Part shown: one piece after another, positions 16,154 through 27,654 of the stretch
How positions within the stretch are numbered: position 1 is the stretch's first letter
Layout: every line of letters starts with the position of its first letter
NCBI RefSeq assembly: GCF_037327425.1
Contig: NZ_CP147846.1
Coordinates: forward strand, 1,178,001-1,242,000
Direction of reading: 5' to 3'
Source: Rhodococcus sovatensis
GTDB lineage: Bacteria > Actinomycetota > Actinomycetes > Mycobacteriales > Mycobacteriaceae
DNA length: 64,000 nt
Notes under the pieces: generated by a model
The model's input: the letters and a program-made list of their open reading frames with translations, nothing else
Database searches by the model: none
What the model was told of the DNA's origin: nothing
Made by a program: the position numbers and the translations under genes

Positions 16154-17986
16154 TTGGAAAGCCCACTCGACAACATCACCGAATCTGCGTCTCGCACGAG
16201 TAAGCCGGCACCCGCCGCCGATCCAGCACCAGTCGGCCGAGTTCTCGCACTCTTCCATCCGTACCGCGCGCGAATCGCCGCGGTCTCCGCCATCATCGTC
16301 TTCAGCGCGATCATCGCGCTCGCTTCGCCCCTTCTTCTCCGTGAACTGCTCGACCATGCCATCCCTGATCGCGACGTCACACTCGTCACGCTGATCGCGG
16401 TGGGCATGATTGCAGTCGCCATCATCACCAATGCTCTCGGCGTGGTACAGACCTGGATGTCCAACGGTGTCGGTCAGAAGCTCATGCACGATCTTCGAGT
16501 CGCCGTGTACAGCCACCTGCAGAAGCAATCGCTCGGCTTCTTCGCCCGAACCCGCACCGGTGAGGTGCAATCACGCATTGCCAACGACATCGGCGGAATG
16601 CAATCGGTGGTCACCAACACCGCGACCTCGATCGCCCAGAATGCTACGACCGTGGCCGCCACCGTGGTCGCTCTGTTCCTGCTCGACTGGCGCCTGGCCT
16701 TGTTCTCGCTCGCCATCCTGCCGGTCTTCGTCAGGATTGCACGCCGGATCGGCAACGAACGTCGCAGGATTTCCACCACGCGGCAGAAGCTGCTGGGGGA
16801 GTTGTCGGTTCAGATCGAGGAATCGCTGTCGGTCAGCGGGATTCTGCTCGGCAAGACCACTGGATCCGCGCACGTACTCACCGATCGCTTCGCAGCACGA
16901 TCCGACGAAGTCGCCGACGTCGAGCTGAAAGCGATGATGGCGGGAAAGTGGCGCATGGCCAGCATGCAGATCAGCTTCGCGATCATGCCCGCTCTCGTCT
17001 ACTGGTTCGCCGGCGTCACCATCGGAAACGGCAGTGCACTCACCGTGGGAACACTCGTCGCTTTCACGACATTGCAGACCCAGTTGTTCCGGCCGACCAT
17101 GCAGCTGCTCGGCACGGGTGTCGAAGTCCAGAGCTCACTGGCGCTGTTCGGACGGGTCTTCGAGTATCTGGATCTACCGATCGACATCGCCGAACCGCTC
17201 GACCCGACGGCGCTCTCACGCACGGACGTACGCGGCGATGTCGAGTTCGACCATGTCGACTTCTCCTACGCTGAGGCGACTGTTCCGACACTGAGAAATA
17301 TCGACCTCGTCGTTCCCGCAGGCAGCACCTTGGCGCTCGTCGGTGCGACCGGTTCCGGCAAGACGACCCTGGGATATCTCGCTGCCAGGCTGCATGATCC
17401 GACGTCGGGGCGAATCACCATCGACGGAGTCGACCTTCGGGATCTGGAGACCACGACGGTCGCCGATCTCGTCGGTGTCGTCTCGCAGGAGACCTACCTC
17501 TTTCATGCAACGATCCGCGAGAACTTGAGGTTCGCCAAACCGGATGCGACGGATGCGGAGATCGAAAATGCTGCGCGAATCGCACAGATCCACGACTTCG
17601 TCACGGCGTTGGACGACGGATACGACACGCTCGTGGGCGAGCGCGGCTACCGCTTCTCCGGCGGCGAGAAGCAGCGGCTCGCGATCGCCAGGACTGTCCT
17701 GCGCAACCCGCCGGTGCTCGTTCTCGACGAGGCAACCAGTGCGCTCGACAACAGGACCGAGCGTGCGCTGCAGGATGCACTCGACGAGCTCATGGCCGGC
17801 CGCACGACAATCCTCATCGCACACCGGCTCTCGACTGTGCGATCGGCAGACAGAATCGCCGTTCTCGGCAGCGGTCGCGTTCTCGAAACAGGTACCCACG
17901 ACGAGCTGATGGCGCTCGACGGTCACTATGCGGAGCTGATTCGCGCGTCGGAAGCGAACGCGACCACAGATCGGATCGCGGCGTAG
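16154..17986 (+). CDS. ABC multidrug/lipid exporter half-transporter
   Basis: 610-residue fused permease and ATPase. The transmembrane domain spans about 38-330 with six helices; the ATPase has Walker A GATGSGKTT at 397-405, Q-loop Q445, signature FSGGE at 501-505, Walker B VLVLDEATS around 521-529 and switch His557. It would work as a homodimer exporting drugs or lipids. The TTG start at 16154 is supported by GGAGG 6 nt upstream. Regulation by the divergent MarR protein is likely. Substrate unknown. Confidence 0.9.
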   Translation: MESPLDNITESASRTSKPAPAADPAPVGRVLALFHPYRARIAAVSAIIVFSAIIALASPLLLRELLDHAIPDRDVTLVTLIAVGMIAVAIITNALGVVQTWMSNGVGQKLMHDLRVAVYSHLQKQSLGFFARTRTGEVQSRIANDIGGMQSVVTNTATSIAQNATTVAATVVALFLLDWRLALFSLAILPVFVRIARRIGNERRRISTTRQKLLGELSVQIEESLSVSGILLGKTTGSAHVLTDRFAARSDEVADVELKAMMAGKWRMASMQISFAIMPALVYWFAGVTIGNGSALTVGTLVAFTTLQTQLFRPTMQLLGTGVEVQSSLALFGRVFEYLDLPIDIAEPLDPTALSRTDVRGDVEFDHVDFSYAEATVPTLRNIDLVVPAGSTLALVGATGSGKTTLGYLAARLHDPTSGRITIDGVDLRDLETTTVADLVGVVSQETYLFHATIRENLRFAKPDATDAEIENAARIAQIHDFVTALDDGYDTLVGERGYRFSGGEKQRLAIARTVLRNPPVLVLDEATSALDNRTERALQDALDELMAGRTTILIAHRLSTVRSADRIAVLGSGRVLETGTHDELMALDGHYAELIRASEANATTDRIAA

Positions 17987-18041
17987 CGCCCTAGCACAAC
18001 CCACCGACGCACTCGCGCTCGAATCTTCCTCCGGAACAGGG

Positions 18042-18069
18042 TTATCCACAGCAAACCGGTTCATCCACA
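18042..18069. promoter_or_regulatory. Two DnaA-box-like 9-mers before the SSB paralogue
   Basis: TTATCCACA (18042-18050) is an exact classical DnaA box; TCATCCACA (18061-18069) differs at one base. They have the same orientation and start 19 bp apart, about two helical turns. They lie 134-161 bp before the SSB-like gene. DnaA control of a replication-linked gene is possible; a replication origin is not suggested, as no other origin genes or box cluster is present. Confidence 0.45.
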
Positions 18070-18202
18070 GATGTCGATCGGCACCATTTCAGGCCGTCGT
18101 TTCACGAGACACTTGGCTCATCGGATCGGCGATGCCGGCCCGTTTCACCGAATGACTCGTGTCACCCGACGACTCGTTCACTCGACGACAAAGGGGCAGA
18201 AG

Positions 18203-18712
18203 ATGTACGAAGCGCAATGTGCAGTGGTGGGAACCGTCATCACCAATCCGATCAAGCGGCAGACGCCGTCCGGAGAGGAAGTGCTGAACTTCCGGATGGC
18301 AAGCAACGCTCGCCGACAGGACCGAAACACAGGGGAATGGACGGATGGCGGAACACTGTTCCTGACGGTGACGTGTTGGCGCCGACTGGTCAAGGGCGTC
18401 GGTGGTTCGCTGATGAAAGGCGACCCGGTCATCGCATATGGCCAATTGAAGACCAACGAGTACACGACACGAGAAGGTGTCGAACGATCCGGGGTCGAGA
18501 TGACGGCGAGCGCGATCGGACCGGACCTCGCTCGCTGCATCGTCAAGCTCGAGCGCGGACGTCCTGTGCCGGTCTCTCAGGTGGATTCGACCGATCAGAT
18601 GGACGAAGCGAACGACGTGTTCGACGACACGGACGACTCCACCGAGCCCGACACCATCGACTCCCACAACATCGAGTCCGACACCACCGAGACGGTCGGC
18701 GTGGCCGTCTAG
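18203..18712 (+). CDS. ssb: Single-stranded DNA-binding protein paralogue (SsbB-like)
   Basis: 169 residues. The N-terminal OB-fold (about 1-112) carries the SSB pattern MYEAQCAVVGTV, VLNFRMASNARR, LFLTVTCWRRL and VIAYGQLKTNEY. The C-terminus is acidic and unstructured but ends TETVGVAV and lacks the DDDIPF-type tip that recruits repair and replication proteins in housekeeping SSB. That, plus an isolated location, marks it as the secondary SsbB type, often linked with recombination, stress or sporulation-like functions. The ATG at 18203 has AAGGGG 7 nt upstream. Confidence 0.85.
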   Translation: MYEAQCAVVGTVITNPIKRQTPSGEEVLNFRMASNARRQDRNTGEWTDGGTLFLTVTCWRRLVKGVGGSLMKGDPVIAYGQLKTNEYTTREGVERSGVEMTASAIGPDLARCIVKLERGRPVPVSQVDSTDQMDEANDVFDDTDDSTEPDTIDSHNIESDTTETVGVAV

Positions 18713-18728
18713 CAGGCCAGGGGAGTGT

Positions 18729-19958
18729 ATGCCGGGCCCGAACAACTGTGGCTCGGGTTCGGCATCGCTCGATGCGCATCGCTATCGTGATCGCATGCGA
18801 GGCGGATCACGTGCATGGACGACTCTGGTGATGGCGCTCCTCATCGGGATCCCTACTGCCGGAGTTGCAACCGCGCAGCAGCCTGATTCCGTCGACACCG
18901 TGCCGGGCACCGTCGTAACGGCGGAACCGCTTGCTGCTGATTTCGGTCTGCCCGGAACCGCTGGGGCGCACCGGATCACCTACTGGTCGGCAGGCCCCAC
19001 CGAGGACCCTGCGCTCAGCTCCGGAGCCGTGTTCGTCCCTTCCGGTGAGCCCCCCGCTGGTGGCTGGCCGGTCGTGTCATGGGCACACGGAACAGTCGGC
19101 GTCGGAGATCAGTGTGCGCCCTCGCGTACCCCGTACGAGGGCCGCACCCGTGACTACCTCACCCATTGGTTGTCCGAGGGATATGCCATCGTCGCTACCG
19201 ACTACGCCGGGCTGGGAACTCCCGGGGCGCACGCGTATCTCGAGAAGTCGTCGGCGGCCCGCAACGTGATCGACATGGTCCGCGCTGCGCGTGCGGTCGA
19301 GCCCACACTGGCGGATCGATGGCTGGCGATCGGTCAATCTCAAGGTGGCCATGCAGTACTCCATGCCGCACACATCGCAACCAGCTATGCGCCGGAGCTC
19401 GACTATCGCGGGGCGGTGGCCACCGGCGCACCGTCCAACCTCGAGTACGCGTTCCAACTGGGTGGGCCGTTCCTTCCGGATCTAGGTCTGGACGGCCTCG
19501 ATGTCTTCGCTACCTACGTATTGGCAGGACTTCGTCAATCGCAGCCGGACCTGGACGTCGACAGCTACCTGACGCCGCTCGGCCGGGCCGAGGTGGATGG
19601 CGTCGAGAGCACCTGCCCGGGAGATCTGCGCACGCACCACGGGTCGGTGGGCGCACTGCTGGCCCGCCCGATAGCCGGAACCGAGATGTTCGATGCGTTG
19701 ACGCAGTACCTCGCGGTGCCTGTCGACGGATACGACAGGCCGATCTTCATCGGGCAAGGCGTCATCGACACGATGGTTCCGTCACCTCTGTCGGTGCCAC
19801 TCTTGGCCGGTTTGCTCCACAACGGCCAGGACGTCACCTACATCCCCTACCTGTTCTCGGGCGGTGAATTCATCGGCCACGAGGGGACGATGATTGCGTC
19901 CACGGTCGACTCCACGCCGTTCGTCCACCGCCTGCTCGACCCGATCGCAGCGGGCTAG
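18729..19958 (+). CDS. Secreted lipase/esterase (secretory lipase family)
   Basis: 409 residues with an N-terminal export signal (hydrophobic TTLVMALLIGIPTAGVATA). Serine hydrolase nucleophile Ser204 in IGQSQGG; the pattern VSWAHGTVG, ATDYAGLGTPG and the C-terminal SPLSVPLLAGLLHNGQDV with GHEG match secretory triacylglycerol lipases such as the LIP family. GGGAG lies 4 nt before the ATG at 18729, giving a long positively charged n-region; an ATG at 18795 would give a more usual signal peptide but has no RBS. Probably hydrolyses acylglycerols outside the cell. Confidence 0.83.
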   Translation: MPGPNNCGSGSASLDAHRYRDRMRGGSRAWTTLVMALLIGIPTAGVATAQQPDSVDTVPGTVVTAEPLAADFGLPGTAGAHRITYWSAGPTEDPALSSGAVFVPSGEPPAGGWPVVSWAHGTVGVGDQCAPSRTPYEGRTRDYLTHWLSEGYAIVATDYAGLGTPGAHAYLEKSSAARNVIDMVRAARAVEPTLADRWLAIGQSQGGHAVLHAAHIATSYAPELDYRGAVATGAPSNLEYAFQLGGPFLPDLGLDGLDVFATYVLAGLRQSQPDLDVDSYLTPLGRAEVDGVESTCPGDLRTHHGSVGALLARPIAGTEMFDALTQYLAVPVDGYDRPIFIGQGVIDTMVPSPLSVPLLAGLLHNGQDVTYIPYLFSGGEFIGHEGTMIASTVDSTPFVHRLLDPIAAG

Positions 19959-20060
19959 CGGTCGCCTGAAAGCCGGGCGGGCCGACTTCGAGGACAGGGG
20001 CATCCGCCTGCGATTCGGGCGATGGTGTCGGCAGGGCCGCCGACCGATAAGCTGGCCCGC

Positions 20061-21740
<1,680 letters not shown>

Positions 21741-21744
21741 GTTC

Positions 21745-22164
21745 TTGACCGGTAAGAAATTCGAGCATCTCCTCCAAGTTCGGTGGGGTGACTCGGACCG
21801 ACTCGGGCACGTGAACAACACCCGATTCGTCGAGTATCTGCAGGAAGCGCGGGCACTCTTCATCACGCAGGTCCTGATGGAAGCAGAGGGGAGCAGGGGA
21901 GCGACAGTCGTGCGAAAGCTGACCGTCGACTTCTTGCGTCCCATTTTCGACGAATCGGGTCCCTTGCTCATCGAGGTGGCGGTCTCTCGTATCGGTCGAA
22001 CGTCGTTCGACGTTCGACATCGCGTGCGCGACAGAAACGGCTCGTTGTGCGCCGACGCCTCGGCAGTGATGGTGGCGTTCGATCTCGATACGCAGGCGTC
22101 TCGAGCGCTCACCGAGCGGGAAAAGACAGTTCTTGCCGAGTACCCCGACACCGGTCAGTCGTGA
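21745..22164 (+). CDS. 4HBT-fold acyl-CoA thioesterase (first of two around gdh)
   Basis: 139-residue hotdog-fold protein. The motif VRWGDSDRLGHVNNTRFVEY has the conserved Asp16/Asp18 and HVNN that form the active site of 4-hydroxybenzoyl-CoA-type thioesterases. It starts with TTG 4 bp after the ettA stop codon, so it is co-transcribed and possibly coupled. It probably hydrolyses an acyl- or aryl-CoA; the substrate is unknown. A second, distinct member of the family lies after gdh. Confidence 0.8.
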   Translation: MTGKKFEHLLQVRWGDSDRLGHVNNTRFVEYLQEARALFITQVLMEAEGSRGATVVRKLTVDFLRPIFDESGPLLIEVAVSRIGRTSFDVRHRVRDRNGSLCADASAVMVAFDLDTQASRALTEREKTVLAEYPDTGQS

Positions 22165-22285
22165 CGTCGACAGACAGATGGCCCAGCTGGCCACCTGTGA
22201 AGCAGTTCCGGCGTTAGTCTCGTCGTCAAGAGCCTGCCGAACACACGTCAGGCGCGATCATCCTCACAAGGGAGTGGTTCAACAC

Positions 22286-25200
22286 ATGCCGAACTCGGCG
22301 GGTACGACGGACATCGACTGGACGAACGAACTGCCGGGGGAGCTCTCCTCCAAGTTGCCGGAGGTGAGATCGGCATATTTTGCGCACGTCGACCTCGCCG
22401 ATCTCGACGGCACGGTCGTCGCGCCTGAACAGACGATGTTCCGATTGCACCTGCAACTCGGAGCGTTGCGACAACCAGGCCAGGCCAACGTGCGGTTGCA
22501 TGTTCCCGACGGCGACGGCGCGAATACCGCGGCGGGGTTCGCGCTGCAGATCGTCACCGATGACATGCCTCTGCTCGTCGAGTCGGTCGTGTCACAGCTG
22601 TCGAGACTCGGTGTCGACGTCACCGAGATCGTTCACCCGATCCTGTCCGTATCGCGGGATGTGAACGGCAAGCTGGAAAACGTAGGGCCGGGAAACGGGC
22701 GTTCGACGCCCGGAACCATCCGTGAATCCTGGATGCATCTGCAGCTCAACCCTGCGGTGTCGAACTCTGTTCGCGACTCGATCGAAGATGCGATTTCGCG
22801 AGTGTTGACCGACGTCCGCGAAGTCGTCGGGGACACCGACGCGATGCGGGAGAACCAGACGACCGTCGCGCACACTCTCGAGAACGCGGCAGCCGAACGA
22901 GAGGGGAGCGCTGCCGCCGAACTGCGCGATGCAGCCGACTTGCTGAGGTGGCTCGCCGACGGCCACTACACACTGCTCGGGTATCGCCGCTACACCGTGA
23001 CGAGGTCCTCTGACGGTGCCGTGACGGCAGCGCCCGAGGAGGGCAGTGGTCTCGGCGTATTGAGGCAGGAGCGTCAGGGTGTCTCCGATTCGTGGACCTT
23101 GGACGACCACACGGAACTTGTCACCCTCACACAGGGATCGAGCCCGGCGACGGTGCATCGCGCGGTCTACCCCTACTTCGTGACACTGTTCGATTCCGCT
23201 GCGCCCGAACTGGGGGAGCACCGTTTCGTCGGGGTATTCACCGTGACGGCACTACACGAGAACGTCCTCGATATTCCCGTCATCGAACGGCGGGTGCGGT
23301 CGGTGATCGATCGCGCAGGCTACGACCTCGGATCCTTCTCCGGCCAGGCGATGCTCGAAGTTCTTCAGTCGATGCCGCGCTCGGAACTGTTCGCCACCGG
23401 CGTCGATGCGCTGTACGAGACTGCGACCGCCGTGCTGGCCCTGGGCCGCAAGCGCAAAGTGAAGATATTTCTCCGCGAGGATTCGGGCGGGGCCTTCGTG
23501 TCGGCGTTGGTGTACCTGCCCCGAGACCGGTACACGACGCGTGTGCGGCTGGCAGTCCAGAATCGCCTGCTGGCAGAACTGCATGGTTCGGGCATCGACT
23601 ACACCGCCCGCGTGACCGAATCGGACCTCGCTCTGCTGCATGTGACGGTGCGACGCGATCAGGACCGTTCGGATACGGTGGATCTCTCGCGGAGCAACAT
23701 TGCTCGGATCGAATCCTTGCTCACCGAGGCGATCAGAACGTGGGAAGACGGTCTTGCCGAAGCAGTCTCACAGAACGAGGCTATCGACTCCGTAGTCGCC
23801 TCGCGATACGCAGAAGCCCTACCGGAGGCCTACAAGCAGGACTTCGGCCCTGAGCGCGCCGTGTCCGACATTGCACGGTTCGAGAAGCTGGCGGACGGCG
23901 CCATCGACATGCAGCTGTACCGAAATGTCGATTCGGAGGTCGGAAGCTGGCGGTTCAGCCTGTACATCGGAGGACGCGGGGTGTCCCTGAGTCAGGTCCT
24001 TCCGGTTCTGCAGAGCCTCGGGGTGGAGGTGGACGACGAGCGGCCGTACCCGGTTGTTCGGCCGGACGGAATGCAATGCTGGATATACGATTTCGGAGTC
24101 TCGGCATCGCGCGAGATGTTGTTGGCGGCGATCGACGGAGACCTGGATTCGGAATTGCAGGCCGCAGGTTCGGCGGATCGCGAGTCCCGCGTACAACTTC
24201 GATTCACCGACGCGTTCACTGCAGTGTGGGAGGCGCGCGCAGAGGCAGACAGGTTCAACGAGCTCGTCATGCGTGCCGGACTGGATTGGCGTCAGGCGCA
24301 GATTTTGCGGGCATACGCAAAGTACCTGCGGCAGGCAGCTTTCCCTTACAGTCAGTTCAACATCGAAGGGGTGTTGCTGGCCCATCCGCGCACCTCACGG
24401 CTGTTGGTGGGATTGTTCGAAGCGCAGTTCGACCCGGAGCGCGCCTCCGACGAACGGTCCGATGCACTCGATGCCGAGTTGAGGTCCCTGATCGACGAGG
24501 TGATCAGCCTCGATGCCGATCGTATTCTGCGCGCGATCTTCGAACTGATCCGCGCAACGCTGAGGACCAACTACTACGTCGTCGACAGCTCCGGTACCGG
24601 CCGCGAATTCCTCTCGCTCAAGTTCGATCCGCAGCAGATCGCCGAATTGCCCAAGCCCAAACCGACGTTCGAGATCTTCGTGTACTCACCTCGGGTCGAG
24701 GGCGTGCATCTGCGTTTCGGTGAGGTCGCTCGAGGCGGATTGCGATGGTCCGACCGTCGTGAGGATTTCCGAACAGAAGTCCTCGGATTGGCCAAGGCGC
24801 AGATGGTCAAGAATGCCGTCATCGTGCCGGTGGGGGCCAAGGGTGGATTCGTCGTCAAACGGCCTCCCGCAGTGACGGGCGATGCGGCGGCGGATCGGAG
24901 CGCGACGGCACAGGAGGGCCAGGCCTGCTACCGGTTGTTCATCGCGGGTCTGTTGGACGTGACCGACAATCTGGATCGAGCGAGTGGGTCCGTCATCCCT
25001 CCCGAGCGGGTCGTTCGCCGTGACGGTGACGACACCTATCTCGTCGTCGCCGCGGACAAAGGCACCGCGACCTTCTCGGACATGGCCAATTCGGTTGCCG
25101 CAGAATACGGTTTCTGGCTGGGAGACGCCTTCGCCTCGGGCGGATCAGCAGGCTACGACCACAAAGCAATGGGGATCACCGCCAAGGGTGCGTGGGAGAG

Positions 25201-27145
25201 CGTCAAACGCCACTTCCGTGAGATTGGGGTCGACACGCAGACCCAGGATTTCACGGTCGTCGGTGTCGGCGACATGAGTGGCGATGTCTTCGGCAACGGA
25301 ATGCTGCTGAGCAGGCACATCGGGCTCGTCGCGGCGTTCGATCACCGACACATCTTTCTGGACCCGAACCCGAACCGGCCGCGCGCATACGCCGAACGTG
25401 AGCGGTTGTTCGCGCTGCCTCGGTCGTCGTGGGCGGACTACGACACCTCACTGATCTCCGCCGGCGGCGGGGTGTGGGACAAGACCGTCAAATCGATTCC
25501 GATCAGTCCCCAGGCCCGTGCGTCCCTCGGGCTGGGCGAGAGCGTCACGTCGTTGTCGCCGCCCGCGCTCGTCCGAGCCATTCTGATGGCACCTGCTGAC
25601 CTGTTGTGGAACGGCGGGATCGGGACCTACATCAAGGCGTCGAGCGAATCGAACGCCGAGGTGGGGGACAAGTCGAACGATGCTGTTCGGGTGAACGGCA
25701 ACGAGATCAGAGCAACGGTGGTGGGCGAGGGCGGCAACTTGGGTGCCACGGCACTCGGCCGAATCGAGTACGACATGTCCGGCGGGCGAATCAACACCGA
25801 CGCCGTCGACAACTCGGCCGGTGTCGATTGCTCGGACCACGAGGTCAACATCAAGATTCTGCTGGAAGCAGCAATCGCCGACGGTACGCTCGATCGCGGC
25901 GATCGCGACCAGCTGCTCGCATCGATGACCGACGAGGTCGGACGCTTGGTGCTGCGGGACAACTTCATGCAGAACGAACTGCTCGGCACGTCGCGGTCCG
26001 ATGCGTCTGCGTTGCTCACTGTCCACGGCCGGGTCATCGACGACCTGGAAGCTCGGCGTGGTTTGGACCGCGAACTCGAGGCTCTGCCGAGCAAAGCCGA
26101 GATCCGCAAGAGGAAAGGCGAGGGCCGCGGACTGACGTCCCCCGAACTCGCAACACTGATGGCGCATGTGAAGCTGAGTTTGGAGAGCGATCTTCTGGCC
26201 AGCGAGCTTCCCGACAGTGACGCGTTCGCTCCGAGATTGCCGAAGTATTTCCCAGCGCCACTACGCGAGCCGTTTCGCGACGCGATCACCTCGCACGCGC
26301 TTCGTCGGCAACTGGTGGCGACGACGCTGACGAACGAAACCGTCGACCGAGGCGGGATCACCTACGTCTACCGATTGGCCGAGGACGCCGGCGCCACCGG
26401 TACCGATGCCGTGCGTGCTTTCGCTGCTGCGACGGCGATCTTCGACCTCGAAAACCTCTGGGAGGACATACGATCGGCGGGTATTCCCACTGCGTCGTCG
26501 GACGAATTGCTCCTCGAGTCCAGGAGGGTTCTCGATCGGGTGGCCCGTTGGCTGCTGACAAATCGGCCGCAGCCGCTTGCAGTGGGCGCCGAAATCAGCA
26601 GATACGCAGGCAAAGTCGCGGCACTCAGTGGCCTGGTCGGAGGATGGATCGACGGTCACCAAGCGCGAGATCTCGACGGCCGTGTCGAGTCCTCGGTCAG
26701 CAGGGGCGCTCCGAGAGCGCTTGCTTCGAAGGTGTATCGGCTGCTCGACGTGTTCTGCCTTCTCGACGTCATCGATGTCGCGGACATCACCGACCACGAA
26801 CCGGACGAAGTTGCGGAACTGTATTTCGCACTCGATGCACACATCGGTGTCGACTGGCTGCTGACCTCGGTGTCCGGACTGGCACGAGGGGATCGCTGGC
26901 ATTCGCTGGCGCGTCTGGCGTTGCGCGACGACCTGTATTCATCGCTACGCGCGATCACCAAGGAAGTTCTACTCGGAGGTGAACCGCACGAGAGCGCGGC
27001 CGAGAAGATCGCGGAGTGGGAAACGACCAATGCGTCGCGGCTGGCCCGGGCCCGTGCGGCGCTCGGCGAGATCGCCGATTCCGGCACCCTGGATCTGGCG
27101 ACACTGTCCGTCGCTGCACGCCAGGTTCGCAGCATGGTTCCCTAG
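22286..27145 (+). CDS. gdh: NAD-specific glutamate dehydrogenase, large 180-kDa type
   Basis: 1619-residue enzyme of the very large NAD-GDH class. Only the C-terminal third contains the glutamate dehydrogenase core: RGGLRWSDRREDFRTEVLGL, KAQMVKNAVIVPVGAKGGF with the catalytic-lysine region near 835-860, and a Rossmann segment including GVGDMSGDVFGNGML. The long N-terminal part is regulatory (ACT-like). It converts glutamate to 2-oxoglutarate and ammonium and, in mycobacteria, is inhibited by GarA; no GarA gene is in the window. The ATG at 22286 is chosen with AGGGAG upstream; in-frame codons further 5' overlap the thioesterase. Confidence 0.95.
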   Translation: MPNSAGTTDIDWTNELPGELSSKLPEVRSAYFAHVDLADLDGTVVAPEQTMFRLHLQLGALRQPGQANVRLHVPDGDGANTAAGFALQIVTDDMPLLVESVVSQLSRLGVDVTEIVHPILSVSRDVNGKLENVGPGNGRSTPGTIRESWMHLQLNPAVSNSVRDSIEDAISRVLTDVREVVGDTDAMRENQTTVAHTLENAAAEREGSAAAELRDAADLLRWLADGHYTLLGYRRYTVTRSSDGAVTAAPEEGSGLGVLRQERQGVSDSWTLDDHTELVTLTQGSSPATVHRAVYPYFVTLFDSAAPELGEHRFVGVFTVTALHENVLDIPVIERRVRSVIDRAGYDLGSFSGQAMLEVLQSMPRSELFATGVDALYETATAVLALGRKRKVKIFLREDSGGAFVSALVYLPRDRYTTRVRLAVQNRLLAELHGSGIDYTARVTESDLALLHVTVRRDQDRSDTVDLSRSNIARIESLLTEAIRTWEDGLAEAVSQNEAIDSVVASRYAEALPEAYKQDFGPERAVSDIARFEKLADGAIDMQLYRNVDSEVGSWRFSLYIGGRGVSLSQVLPVLQSLGVEVDDERPYPVVRPDGMQCWIYDFGVSASREMLLAAIDGDLDSELQAAGSADRESRVQLRFTDAFTAVWEARAEADRFNELVMRAGLDWRQAQILRAYAKYLRQAAFPYSQFNIEGVLLAHPRTSRLLVGLFEAQFDPERASDERSDALDAELRSLIDEVISLDADRILRAIFELIRATLRTNYYVVDSSGTGREFLSLKFDPQQIAELPKPKPTFEIFVYSPRVEGVHLRFGEVARGGLRWSDRREDFRTEVLGLAKAQMVKNAVIVPVGAKGGFVVKRPPAVTGDAAADRSATAQEGQACYRLFIAGLLDVTDNLDRASGSVIPPERVVRRDGDDTYLVVAADKGTATFSDMANSVAAEYGFWLGDAFASGGSAGYDHKAMGITAKGAWESVKRHFREIGVDTQTQDFTVVGVGDMSGDVFGNGMLLSRHIGLVAAFDHRHIFLDPNPNRPRAYAERERLFALPRSSWADYDTSLISAGGGVWDKTVKSIPISPQARASLGLGESVTSLSPPALVRAILMAPADLLWNGGIGTYIKASSESNAEVGDKSNDAVRVNGNEIRATVVGEGGNLGATALGRIEYDMSGGRINTDAVDNSAGVDCSDHEVNIKILLEAAIADGTLDRGDRDQLLASMTDEVGRLVLRDNFMQNELLGTSRSDASALLTVHGRVIDDLEARRGLDRELEALPSKAEIRKRKGEGRGLTSPELATLMAHVKLSLESDLLASELPDSDAFAPRLPKYFPAPLREPFRDAITSHALRRQLVATTLTNETVDRGGITYVYRLAEDAGATGTDAVRAFAAATAIFDLENLWEDIRSAGIPTASSDELLLESRRVLDRVARWLLTNRPQPLAVGAEISRYAGKVAALSGLVGGWIDGHQARDLDGRVESSVSRGAPRALASKVYRLLDVFCLLDVIDVADITDHEPDEVAELYFALDAHIGVDWLLTSVSGLARGDRWHSLARLALRDDLYSSLRAITKEVLLGGEPHESAAEKIAEWETTNASRLARARAALGEIADSGTLDLATLSVAARQVRSMVP

Positions 27146-27189
27146 AGTTCTCGAAAAACTCCGACCGCGAACGAAAGGAGACATCTGTA

Positions 27190-27654
27190 GTGAGTGTCCC
27201 TACCGACCACCTGTCCGATAGGCGAGATCCGGAGAGCCGCATCGGTTTTCATACCAGCGTCGAAGTGCGCTGGTCGGACATGGACGTCTACCAGCACATC
27301 AACCATGCCCGCATGGTGACACTGCTCGAGGAGGCGCGGATACCGTGGCTCCTGATCGACGGCAAGCCGACTGCGAATCTGCGCCACGGGGCGGTGATCG
27401 CCGACCTACACGTGAAATATCGCGGACAGCTTCGTCATGAGGACGGGCCGCTGGACGTGTTCATGTGGGTCGACAAGGTGCGGGCAGTCGACTTCGTCGC
27501 CGGGTACGAGGTTCGTGCGAAAGGACAGTCCTTGGATACGCCCGCGGCGATCGTCGCGTCGACGCAGATCGCCGCGTTCGATATCGACGCGCAGCGGCTA
27601 CGGCGGCTCACCGCCGAGGAACGCGAATACCTTCAGAGCTGGCAGCGTGTTTGA
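27190..27654 (+). CDS. 4HBT-fold acyl-CoA thioesterase (Rv2475c-like)
   Basis: 154 residues with the hotdog motif VRWSDMDVYQHINHARMV (Asp30, Asp32, His36, Asn38) and EEARIPWL, typical of YbgC/4HBT thioesterases. GTG start with AAAGGAG 10 nt upstream, 44 bp after gdh. From memory the same gene follows gdh in M. tuberculosis. It probably hydrolyses an acyl-CoA, maybe connected with amino-acid or fatty-acid catabolism. Its last 8 bp overlap the next gene. Confidence 0.85.
   Translation: MSVPTDHLSDRRDPESRIGFHTSVEVRWSDMDVYQHINHARMVTLLEEARIPWLLIDGKPTANLRHGAVIADLHVKYRGQLRHEDGPLDVFMWVDKVRAVDFVAGYEVRAKGQSLDTPAAIVASTQIAAFDIDAQRLRRLTAEEREYLQSWQRV

Noticed and set aside
18042..18069. Chromosomal replication origin
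   Set aside because: Only two DnaA-box-like 9-mers, no dnaA, dnaN, AT-rich unwinding region or cluster.
18147..18180. Another copy of the two-hairpin repeat (ACCGAATGACTC match)
   Set aside because: Only 12 bases match; the second arm, the 12-mers and the end are absent.
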